From the NCBI GenBank assembly GCA_002894665.1, contig NCRB01000007.1, forward strand, positions 23,476 through 87,475: a DNA stretch of 64,000 bases, written 5' to 3'. This stretch comes from Salinivenus iranica (lineage in GTDB: Bacteria > Bacteroidota > Rhodothermia > Rhodothermales > Salinibacteraceae). Position 1 is the first letter of the stretch, and each line of letters opens with the position of its first letter. The notes beneath the pieces were generated by a model. That model was not told the DNA's origin and made no database searches. It was given only the letters and a program-made list of their open reading frames with translations. Shown here in pieces: positions 36,039 through 43,431 of the stretch. The position numbers were made by a program, and so were the translations under genes.

Positions 36039-38003
36039 ATGATCGACTCTAAAAACAATAAAAAACTAGACCTGAACTTATATAGTAATAATCCTACTGG
36101 ATGTAGTGTTTGTGATTCGATAAGCAGCCCATTTCATGAATATAGATCGCTATATGTGTTGAATTTTGATACATACGAACTTAGACGTCATGAAGTTAAG
36201 CGTATCGGGGTTGGAGAGTTTGTGGATAAACTAGATCACGATATAAAAATCGTATTCGGGCAGATATATGCTTACGACGTAGATACTGAGAGTGACGAAA
36301 AAGAGTCTTTCTGTTCTAGGGAGTGTGCAATGAGATGGGCAAAGGAAAAGAATTCCGTTTTGCTTACCGGTGGATCTACGCTCGTTGTGACGCCTCATCA
36401 GAAGCAACTGGACCAGTATGCTCGGAAAAACGATTTAACACATCACGTCTTGGTGATGCGAGAAGGAGAATCAGCTCGAATCAAGGAGCTTGAGTATAGA
36501 GTCGAAAACGAAATTCACGGACATGAGCGGACTGCACACCTTGCCCTGCGAGCCCACTCTTGGGGATACGATAGCCGAGCTAAAGAGGCTGCGGACTATA
36601 TTTTGAAGAGTTATCCTCCCCGAGAATTGCTCACAAATATGAAGCTTTTGGAGTTACTTCCAAGACTTGGGTACTATGATGAAGTAAACCGACTCTTTGA
36701 AATCTTCGAGGTGCGTGAAGGAATTGGAGCGCTAGGTTCGAGCGGGTACTCCACTTGGGGGTACATCCTATCCTATTCTCCGGAGTACCATGATGAGGCC
36801 ATTCAGCTATCCAAGACTGCGATGGAACTCGATCCAAACGACGAGCGCTCTTTCGCTAACCACATTCAGGTTTTGAAGTCCACCGGAAAAGACTTATCTG
36901 AGGTTATCTCGTTTATCGAGGGATGGGGTGGTAGACTCTCTCAGCATATGAGCTTGTATCAGGTTGGATCTGCGTACCTGGAGGCTAGGGAGTACAAAAA
37001 GGCAGTAAGACCCCTTAAGGAAGCTCACTTGATTTGCTCAGACTCAGCTACGAAAAGAGATCTTGCAGAGGCGCTCTGGAAAAGTGGTGACCCTCATGAA
37101 GCTCTGGCTGTATGCCGGTCGGGTAGGAAGGAAACTGAGGGTGGAGACAGGCAAACCTACCAAGACTTAGATGGAGAGAAAGTGTCAGTCGCGGAAAAAG
37201 AAAGAGAATCGAAAATGTACTACAGAAAGATTTTTCTCGCTATGGAGGGGAGGCTACTAATAGATGTTGGCGAGGAAGATTCTGGAAAAAAATTGATCAA
37301 GCGATCTATAGATATAAACTTATCCGTAGACGATAGAATTACTAACGGAATAGAGAAATTAGTGAAAAATTATGATAGCAAAAAAGAGTTATTAGAAAAG
37401 GTGCAAAATAAAGATAAAGAGATAGAAAATCTAAAAGAAAAGGTGTCTGAGCTTAGGGAGAAAGCATCCAGTTCAGAGGACGTAGAGAGCGTTAGGGAAA
37501 TCGAGAAAACTATTGTAAGCGTTTCAGAGGCGGAGGCTCCTTCGATCCCAGATCTCCGCAATGATGCGGAAAGAAGTATCACCGAATACCACCCGGAGGC
37601 GTCTGACTCCGCAACTGAGTCCTTGCGGGAAGCTTACTACCTTCGATATGTCCTCGATCAGGCTGGTACGGCTACTGGTGACTGGGCCGCGCCGATGGTG
37701 CATTTGGTCAAAGCTCTGGAGCGTCACCTCCAGGAGTCCTTGAATTCCATTGGTATCCAGACCCAGGACGAGTGCACTCTAGGCAGTTTACTAAGGACAT
37801 TGAATCACAAACTGCAGGAGATACTGAGCAAGTCTAGCGTGACCGAGGAGAGGCTTTTTCGTTATGTAGATACTATAAAGGAAATAAAAGATGACTTTAG
37901 AAATTCGTACGTCCACGAAGACTCCATGAGCAGAAGTAAGATAAATGAACTATTTAGAATAGGGGAACAGAGAAATATATTCTTCGATATAAAGGCTGAA
38001 TAG
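36039..38003 (+). CDS. A+T-rich orphan with N-terminal Cys motif, TPR-like repeats and coiled coil
   Basis: 654-aa protein, not recognised as a named family. Near the N terminus CSVCDS (about residues 19-24) and FCSRECAMRWA (about residue 91) make a possible treble-clef zinc site like the MYM/TRASH type. Residues 160-400 are helical pairs resembling TPRs, residues 445-490 are a Lys/Glu-rich coiled coil (KDKEIENLKEKVSELREKA), and the C-terminal 120 residues look like a helical domain (SYVHEDSMSR) reminiscent of abortive-infection or HEPN-type ends. Codons are far more A/T-rich than in any neighbour (AAT, ATA, AAA, TTA common), which points to recent transfer. It sits between the dpd island and the tRNAs. 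A defence or regulatory role is a guess. Confidence 0.6.
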   Translation: MIDSKNNKKLDLNLYSNNPTGCSVCDSISSPFHEYRSLYVLNFDTYELRRHEVKRIGVGEFVDKLDHDIKIVFGQIYAYDVDTESDEKESFCSRECAMRWAKEKNSVLLTGGSTLVVTPHQKQLDQYARKNDLTHHVLVMREGESARIKELEYRVENEIHGHERTAHLALRAHSWGYDSRAKEAADYILKSYPPRELLTNMKLLELLPRLGYYDEVNRLFEIFEVREGIGALGSSGYSTWGYILSYSPEYHDEAIQLSKTAMELDPNDERSFANHIQVLKSTGKDLSEVISFIEGWGGRLSQHMSLYQVGSAYLEAREYKKAVRPLKEAHLICSDSATKRDLAEALWKSGDPHEALAVCRSGRKETEGGDRQTYQDLDGEKVSVAEKERESKMYYRKIFLAMEGRLLIDVGEEDSGKKLIKRSIDINLSVDDRITNGIEKLVKNYDSKKELLEKVQNKDKEIENLKEKVSELREKASSSEDVESVREIEKTIVSVSEAEAPSIPDLRNDAERSITEYHPEASDSATESLREAYYLRYVLDQAGTATGDWAAPMVHLVKALERHLQESLNSIGIQTQDECTLGSLLRTLNHKLQEILSKSSVTEERLFRYVDTIKEIKDDFRNSYVHEDSMSRSKINELFRIGEQRNIFFDIKAE

Positions 38004-38735
38004 ATAAAAGAGTTGTATTTTATATCGATTTACTGATGGCGAAATATAGAAGAAAAGAAAAGGTTTTCGCTATCCTGTAGCCTTCTGCTCGTGCGCAGAA
38101 GTTGCTGAAATGAAGACAAGCCAACAGTGCGAAGTTAATGGGACGGTGCTGCGATACGAGGCATGCTCTGACCGATACGCTGGATGAACATCGAGTCCGA
38201 CTTTGACTCCAATGAGCGTACTGGGCGAGTCCTATCGTTCTTTCGCTTCTCCTTCGGTGTTCGAGGATATACTGGGATGGATAGCGTTGCTCTGGTATGA
38301 CATACACTTTTTACCTCGGAGAGTGATATCTAGGCTGCCACCAAATGTGTTTTTGGCAACTTTCTCCCTCTTAGAACCCCGCCTTTTGCAGAAAGCCTGC
38401 AGGCTCTCTTTCTTCCGCCTGAGTGGTGCTGCCAGCGGATGTAGTTAGTTCACTCTCTGCTTCTGAGGGGCTACGCTCATGGCGTGATACGCTGGATTGG
38501 TTGCAGAGAAACCAACCACGTCGCGAGCCAACCTCATTCTCTTAGTCGATCCACCAGTCCAACTTTTCGGGCGCATCTCAAATGAGACCAGGCCTTCAGA
38601 AGCTTGAGCCGCTGACTAAGGTCTGGAATTTGGCCATTCAATTCCCATTGTAACCCTGACAGTAGCGCTGACACCCGGATCTCCGGGAAAGACCCCTGAA
38701 TGTATAAAAACAGGCTTCAGGCACCATAGACACAG
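38004..38735. other. 732-nt gene-free stretch before the tRNA terminator
   Basis: No supported coding region. It contains the hairpin at 38082-38101, a GCGAAA/TTTCGC inverted pair (38039-38044/38065-38070) and the 12-nt palindrome AGCCTGCAGGCT at 38394-38405. The same AGCCTGC word reappears in the tRNA terminator at 38740. This would be the place to look for an attachment site of the island. Confidence 0.4.
38082..38101. terminator. hairpin downstream of the A+T-rich orphan
   Basis: CTTCTGC (38082-38088) and GCAGAAG (38095-38101), 7 bp with a 6-nt loop, 79 nt after the stop codon. No clear T-run. Confidence 0.35.
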
Positions 38736-38770
38736 AAAAAGCCTGCCTGAGAACTGATCTCAAGCAGGCT
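38736..38770 (-). terminator. rho-independent terminator of the tRNA-Lys/tRNA-Leu transcript
   Basis: Read on the minus strand, AGCCTGC pairs with GCAGGCT (38764-38770 with 38740-38746) and inside it TGAGA with TCTCA (38758-38762 with 38748-38752) around a 5-nt loop, followed directly by five T (38736-38740). It lies 5 nt after the tRNA-Leu CCA end. Confidence 0.85.
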
Positions 38771-38775
38771 CTGAA

Positions 38776-38864
38776 TGGTGCCCGAGAGAGGACTCGAACC
38801 TCCACGGCCTTTAACGGCCACATGGCCCTCAACCATGCGCGTCTACCAATTCCGCCACTCGGGC
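38776..38864 (-). tRNA. tRNA-Leu (anticodon GAG)
   Basis: 89 nt including an encoded CCA. The acceptor GCCCGAG pairs with CTCGGGC, the D arm has TGGCGGAATTGGTAGACGC, the anticodon stem CATGG/CCATG encloses TTGAGGG (anticodon GAG), a long variable arm (GGCCGTTAAAGGCC) marks a class II tRNA, and the T arm has GGTTCGAGTCC. Reads CUC/CUU. Its 3' end faces the accessory island, the usual orientation for tRNA-targeted integration. Confidence 0.95.
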
Positions 38865-38895
38865 AAGTCAATGTCGTCGTGCAAATTTCGAATGC

Positions 38896-38944
38896 CGAAT
38901 GGCGAGGGTTGTTTCTCCATTGGAAACTCGCCCCTCGTCATTCG
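38896..38944. repeat. large inverted repeat between the two tRNA genes
   Basis: CGAATGGCGAGGG (38896-38908) pairs with CCCTCGTCATTCG (38932-38944), 13 positions with one G-T wobble. A second stem, GTTTC/GAAAC (38911-38915/38923-38927), sits inside. It could be a processing signal in the tRNA precursor or a small dispersed palindromic repeat. Confidence 0.6.
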
Positions 38945-38950
38945 CAACTG

Positions 38951-39026
<76 letters not shown>

Positions 39027-39120
39027 TTTGTCCGACTCCGAAATCTATGTATGCTGCTGCGGAGCATCTGTTCGCCCGCGGCCCGTCCGCCCCATGAAGC
39101 ACCTGTGAGTCCGAAGGGAC

Positions 39121-39528
39121 CTAAGTGGCCTGTTGGCCCCAAAGCGTAGGCATCGGCCGCCGAAGGACGAGCACCCCCTCCAGAAGAGAGCGGTCAAAGT
39201 TAATGAAGCCGTGGGCGGTGTACACCTCGGACGGGGTGCAGTCGTAGAGGAGTTTGCCCTCGCGGTCTCCGCGTCGGTGGTCGGTCGTGAGCAGGAGGCC
39301 GACAAGGCCGGCCGTTCCCGAGCCGACGAAGACGTCCACGGGCTCGCCGTCGGTGCCCACCGTGTGGGGAATGAACCCGTAGTCCATTGGGTAGATGACG
39401 GATGGGTATTGGGGATGGGGCGAGCGGGCCGGACGATCGATGGTGATGCCCCGGGTCTCGATGCATCGTGCCCAGGCGTCCCAGGAAAAGTGGGTGCGGA
39501 CGAGGGGGCGGAGGGCCTGCGGGGTCAC
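39121..39528 (-). CDS. inorganic pyrophosphatase-like protein
   Basis: 135 aa, GTG start. The central block YPSVIYPMDYGFIPHTVGTDG then EPVDVFVG matches family I soluble pyrophosphatases, which split PPi to phosphate. The family signature D-x-D-x-x-D reads DGEPVD here, with Glu in place of the middle metal-binding Asp, and the protein is about 40 residues shorter than usual bacterial Ppa (around 175 aa). It may be a divergent PPase branch with altered activity, or a related hydrolase. It stands alone, convergent with nothing, 94 nt upstream of the tRNA-Lys end. Confidence 0.7.
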   Translation of the reverse strand: MTPQALRPLVRTHFSWDAWARCIETRGITIDRPARSPHPQYPSVIYPMDYGFIPHTVGTDGEPVDVFVGSGTAGLVGLLLTTDHRRGDREGKLLYDCTPSEVYTAHGFINFDRSLLEGVLVLRRPMPTLWGQQAT

Positions 39529-39673
39529 AAGGGTGGGGCGCAGAAGAGAAACAGACGGACTTTCCAGTCAACGAGTGGACGAAACACTTTCGTTCCCGTT
39601 CTTCTGCATCTAAACCGACTGACCGTGCGTTACAACATCCTATCGCAATCCACTCGCAAATTCCTCTTCCGCC

Positions 39674-40267
39674 ATGGCCGTTACCGAATCGACGATGCTG
39701 GAGCTTGGAACGTCCGCGCCGGACTTCACGCTCCCTGTTGCGAACCCCGACGTGGACGACCGGGGAGGCGACACTCGATCGTTGAGTGATTACGACGAGG
39801 CGGAGGCGCTCGTCGTGGTGTTCATGTGCAATCATTGCCCGTACGTGAAGCACATCGAAGACGCCCTCGTGGAGGTCGCGACGGACTATCAGGAGCAGGG
39901 CGTCCAGTTTATCGGCATCTGCTCGAATGATGCCGAGCGCTACCCAGACGATTCGTTCGAGAGCATGGCGGCGCGTGCCGAGGCAAAGAACTATCCGTTT
40001 CCGTATTTGCAGGACGAGACGCAGGAGGTGGCGCGCGCGTACACCGCCGCCTGCACCCCGGACGTCTCTGTGTTTGACGCGGACCGCACGCTGGCCTACC
40101 GGGGCCGCTTCGATGAAACCCGCCCCGACGGCGCGGAGGCACACGGGGGCGCCCTCCAACAGGCCCTCGACGAGCTCCTGAACGAGGGGGCGGTGACGAT
40201 GGAACAGAAGCCGTCCATGGGCTGCAACATCAAATGGAAGCCCGACGTCAATCCGGCCCACGCGTAG
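39674..40267 (+). CDS. thioredoxin-family (AhpC/TSA-like) redoxin
   Basis: 197 aa, no signal peptide. APDFTLP near residue 14 is the redoxin entry motif, and VVFMCNHCPYVKHIE near residue 55 carries the CxxC (Cys-Asn-His-Cys). The fold continues with FIGICSND and ends with a conserved PSMGCNIKWK tail seen in this thioredoxin-like subfamily. Likely a cytosolic thiol oxidoreductase or peroxidase-type protein. The gene diverges from the PPase-like gene and precedes a small membrane protein. Confidence 0.82.
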   Translation: MAVTESTMLELGTSAPDFTLPVANPDVDDRGGDTRSLSDYDEAEALVVVFMCNHCPYVKHIEDALVEVATDYQEQGVQFIGICSNDAERYPDDSFESMAARAEAKNYPFPYLQDETQEVARAYTAACTPDVSVFDADRTLAYRGRFDETRPDGAEAHGGALQQALDELLNEGAVTMEQKPSMGCNIKWKPDVNPAHA

Positions 40268-40324
40268 AACATCACAGGAGTGGCGCGGGCGGAGCCGTCT
40301 CCCGCCCGCGTCCGGCCCTCTTCT

Positions 40325-40543
40325 ATGTTTAACGGACGCGCCTTCCGAACCTGGGCCCACGTGGTTCTGGGGGCGTGTATCTTTGCGACCCTCTTCTTGG
40401 GCCTCATGGTGATGGCCGAAGGCGTGGTGGGGGATCGCCCCCGGCTGTCCCGGGCCGCCGTCACGATGAGCATCGCAGCGTTTGTCGGCTACGTCGGAAC
40501 AGCCTGGATCGTCCGGCTCGAAGGGGCCTCGGGCGATGCGTAG
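40325..40543 (+). CDS. small membrane protein, two predicted helices
   Basis: 72 aa from the ATG at 40325; a GTG at 40280 would add 15 unlikely residues. Two hydrophobic spans, about residues 13-31 (VVLGACIFATLFLGLMVMA) and 45-61 (AVTMSIAAFVGYVGTAW), joined by a short charged loop. No family recognised. Confidence 0.6.
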   Translation: MFNGRAFRTWAHVVLGACIFATLFLGLMVMAEGVVGDRPRLSRAAVTMSIAAFVGYVGTAWIVRLEGASGDA

Positions 40544-40697
40544 GGGGCAGGATCAAAAGACCGGACGCGTTCTTACAACCACACCCTAGGGCCGTCACGA
40601 ACCCTGCCCAGCGTCCCTTTTCTTGGAAGCGGTTCCGCCGTGCCGTGCCCGTGGCCCCGACTTGTCTTACTCATATGAACTGACTGAGGGTGACACC

Positions 40698-41534
40698 ATG
40701 AGCAACGATCCCGTCGATACTGCCCCGGAGGATGAGCGCTCCGCTTTCGAAAAAGCGCAGGAAGAGCAGGAAGATGTCGATCCTCGCACCATCCCGCAGA
40801 AGCTGGATGGGGAGCCCCCCATCGGGGACGAGATCGAGTACCCTGACCACTCGGACGAGGATCACGAGACGTGGCGGCTCCTGGTAGAACGCCAGATGGA
40901 CCAACTCCCCGGCCGGGCGTGCGAGGCCTACATGAACGGGCAGGACGCGCTACAGATTGAAGCGGATCGGATTCCCAGTCTCGCCAACTTGAGCCGCCGC
41001 CTCCACGACCAGACCGGCTGGAAGGTCGCCAACGTCCCAGGGCTCATCCACGAGAAGGATTTTTTCACCCTGTTGTCGGAGCGGAAATTTCCGTCGACCA
41101 ACTACGTCCGCGGCCGCGACGAGCTTGACTACACGCCCGCTCCGGACTGCTTCCACGACATGTTCGGCCACATGCCGATGCTTACCCAGCCGGACTTCGC
41201 GGACTTCTACCAGATGTTTGGGCAGGCGGCCTTAAATGCGGAGGGGGCAGATCGTCCGCGGCTCGAACGGTTCCACTGGTTTACCGTGGAGTTCGGCCTC
41301 CTCCGGGAGCAGGGCGAGAAGCGCATCTTTGGGGCCGGCATCGTGTCCTCGAACGAAGAGGTCACCCACGCCCTTTCCGACGAGGTGACGCTCCACCCCT
41401 TCGACCCGGAGCACATCGTGGAGAAAGACGACTACGAGGTGTATAACCTCCAGGATGAACTCTTTGTCCTCGAGTCCTTCGAGCAGCTCGTGGACGGATT
41501 TGAGAGCTGGACGAGCAGCCAGGGCCTCCTGTAG
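40698..41534 (+). CDS. phhA: phenylalanine 4-monooxygenase
   Basis: Iron- and pterin-dependent hydroxylation of phenylalanine to tyrosine. 278 aa from the ATG at 40698, preceded by GAGGGTG; an upstream GTG-frame extension lacks family likeness. DCFHDMFGHMPMLTQPDF carries the two iron-binding His of the HxxxxH motif, and the Glu of FTVEFGLL is the third ligand. GLIHEKDFF and RSRD-like YVRGRDELDYTPAPD precede it as in bacterial monomeric PAH. The 60 N-terminal residues are acidic and variable. Followed by a strong hairpin. Confidence 0.93.
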   Translation: MSNDPVDTAPEDERSAFEKAQEEQEDVDPRTIPQKLDGEPPIGDEIEYPDHSDEDHETWRLLVERQMDQLPGRACEAYMNGQDALQIEADRIPSLANLSRRLHDQTGWKVANVPGLIHEKDFFTLLSERKFPSTNYVRGRDELDYTPAPDCFHDMFGHMPMLTQPDFADFYQMFGQAALNAEGADRPRLERFHWFTVEFGLLREQGEKRIFGAGIVSSNEEVTHALSDEVTLHPFDPEHIVEKDDYEVYNLQDELFVLESFEQLVDGFESWTSSQGLL

Positions 41535-41590
41535 ACGCGGGCGCCTGGAATCCTCCCGGAATCGTAGAGACGACATCAGACAAACGACAG

Positions 41591-41620
41591 CGACCCTGCC
41601 TGATCGTCCAGGCGGGGTCG
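41591..41620. terminator. strong hairpin after phhA
   Basis: CGACCCTGCCTG (41591-41602) pairs with CAGGCGGGGTCG (41609-41620), 12 positions with one G-T wobble and a 6-nt loop, 57 nt after the stop. GC-rich, but without a T-run. Confidence 0.55.
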
Positions 41621-41707
41621 TCGTGTATGACGGGAAACGTTCTGAAGCAGATCGGTTCAAGCGATTCGCTTGGCGCATCGTACCCTTGAATCGATCCGAC
41701 TCGCGCG

Positions 41708-41995
41708 ATGGACACAGACCCGCACACACGCCTCTCTGCCCGCATCACAGGCCGCGTACAGGGGGTCGGGTTTCGGAACTTCACCCAAACACGGGCCCGT
41801 CGGCTCGGGGTGACCGGGTGGGTACGCAATGAGGACGACGGCTCGGTTCGTCTAGAGGCGGAAGGCCCGGCCGATGCCCTTGAGGACCTGGCGGAAGCGA
41901 TCCATCGCGGCCCTCGGATGGCGCGCGTCGACGACGTGACGGTCGAGTGGGGGGACGCTGCCGATGACTTTGAGACCTTTCGCGTCCGGCGGTAG
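41708..41995 (+). CDS. acyP: acylphosphatase
   Basis: 95-aa enzyme that hydrolyses acyl phosphates. ARITGRVQGVGFRNF carries the phosphate-binding loop and catalytic Arg, and GVTGWVRNEDDGSV the catalytic Asn. Length is exactly that of the family. Placed 33 nt before prmC on the same strand, perhaps co-transcribed. Confidence 0.93.
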   Translation: MDTDPHTRLSARITGRVQGVGFRNFTQTRARRLGVTGWVRNEDDGSVRLEAEGPADALEDLAEAIHRGPRMARVDDVTVEWGDAADDFETFRVRR

Positions 41996-42028
41996 AGCCA
42001 ACGAGCCGATCCCCGTTTCTCTCACCCC

Positions 42029-42940
42029 ATGGCCACTGACCACGTGTTCGAAAACCGTGACCCGGGGGCGTCTCGTTGGGACGGGGGGACGACGCGCCGG
42101 GCACTACTGCAGTGGGCCCGCCAGCAACTGGCCGCCGCAGGCCGACAGGCGCCTGCACAAACGGCCACGTGGCTCTTGGAGGACGTGCTTGGGTGCGACC
42201 GCGCGCAGCTGCACACTCGCCCCGATGCGCCCGTGGAAGAAGAGGCGGCGCACCGCGTCGCGGCGATGGTTCAGCGCCGGGTGGACGGGGAGCCGCTCCA
42301 GCACATTCTCGGATATACGTCGTTCCGGGGGCTCCGCATCGAGGTGTCGCCGGATGTCATGATCCCACGGCCCGAGACGGAAGAAGTCGTGGGAACGGCC
42401 CTTCAAATGGTGCGGGACACCGAGGCGCCTCGCGTCCTGGACGTCGGGACGGGGAGCGGCTGCATTGCCCTGGCGATGAAGCACGAACGCCCTGACGCCG
42501 TCATTCACGCCTGCGACACAAGCTCGGCGGCGCTACGGGTGGCAAAGAAAAACGCCGACCGGCTTGAATTAGACATTCGCCTCGTCGACGCTGATCTTTT
42601 CGACGACTGCTTCCTCGATCACGTGCCCACAGGCCTTCACGCACTGGTGGCCAATCCCCCGTACATCCCGGAGGCCGAGGCGGATACGCTCCCCGATACG
42701 GTTCGTGAATACGACCCAGATCAGGCCCTTTTTACACGGGGAGCCCCGCTCCGCTTCTACCGCGCCCTTGCAGACGCGGCCGCTGTGCTCTGCCGAGCGG
42801 GGGCGGCCGTTGTGCTAGAGGCCCACGCCGATTACGCCCACAAGGTTGCACGCCTGCTCCGGAGAAGCGGGCTGGAGAATGTACGCGTAGAAGAAGACTT
42901 GTCGGGGCGCCCCCGCATCGTTCGGGGACGCCGCGCATAG
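42029..42940 (+). CDS. prmC: release factor glutamine N5-methyltransferase PrmC
   Basis: 303 aa. Methylates the GGQ glutamine of peptide release factors. The N-terminal helical domain ends at HILGYTSFRGL, MIPRPETEEVV follows near residue 111, the SAM-binding loop is VLDVGTGSGCIAL near 135, and NPPYIPE near 209 is the catalytic NPPY motif. Length fits the family with a 20-residue N-terminal tail. Confidence 0.94.
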   Translation: MATDHVFENRDPGASRWDGGTTRRALLQWARQQLAAAGRQAPAQTATWLLEDVLGCDRAQLHTRPDAPVEEEAAHRVAAMVQRRVDGEPLQHILGYTSFRGLRIEVSPDVMIPRPETEEVVGTALQMVRDTEAPRVLDVGTGSGCIALAMKHERPDAVIHACDTSSAALRVAKKNADRLELDIRLVDADLFDDCFLDHVPTGLHALVANPPYIPEAEADTLPDTVREYDPDQALFTRGAPLRFYRALADAAAVLCRAGAAVVLEAHADYAHKVARLLRRSGLENVRVEEDLSGRPRIVRGRRA

Positions 42941-43005
42941 CCACAAGCTCTTCCACGACTCTCTTTTCACCCACCAGATTGCTTCCATTCACTGGCAGGA
43001 ATGTT

Positions 43006-43023
43006 GCCTGGGATATTCCAGGC
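43006..43023. terminator. hairpin between prmC and the lipoprotein gene
   Basis: GCCTGG (43006-43011) and CCAGGC (43018-43023) with a 6-nt loop, in the 180-nt gap between two converging genes. No T-run. Confidence 0.35.
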
Positions 43024-43120
43024 GCCCGAAGACTGAAATCCCTCCGGGGGTGGGCAAGTGAGAATTGGCACATACGCTAGGCCGTGACCACCGTGCTCAC
43101 GAGGAGAAAGCAGAAGCCGA

Positions 43121-43333
43121 TTAATCTTCCGGGGACACGTTGTGGCCGGCACTTCCAGAGGTGCCTTCACCGTTCGTCACGCCGCCGTCACCCTGCGTGA
43201 TGGTCTCCTCGGTCGGCTGGTCGGGCTGCGGGCCGGCAATGTTTCCGCTGGAGCAACCGCCAATTGCGATTGTACCCGCGAGAAGAAGGACGCTAAAGAG
43301 GGAGGCGATGGTGGAAGAGCGACGATCCATCAT
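43121..43333 (-). CDS. small predicted lipoprotein
   Basis: 70 aa. A signal peptide (MMDRRSSTIASLFSVLLLAGT) ends in a lipobox, AIGGC with Cys27, followed by a Gly/Thr/Asp-rich tail without fold signals. Likely anchored to a membrane and exported. It is divergent from the large sensor kinase to its right, with a 98-nt A+T-rich gap between them. Confidence 0.68.
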   Translation of the reverse strand: MMDRRSSTIASLFSVLLLAGTIAIGGCSSGNIAGPQPDQPTEETITQGDGGVTNGEGTSGSAGHNVSPED

Positions 43334-43431
43334 AGCTTACTTTTTGCCTTGTGTATCAATTTATTTCACCCTTCAAAACATGTAAAAAATAAATCTGTTT
43401 CAACCAAAATATCTCACGACAGCATATCTCC

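Noticed and set aside
38394..38405. AGCCTGCAGGCT palindrome as a terminator
   Set aside because: The stem allows only 4 bp with a loop and there is no T-run; only noted as a shared word with the tRNA terminator.
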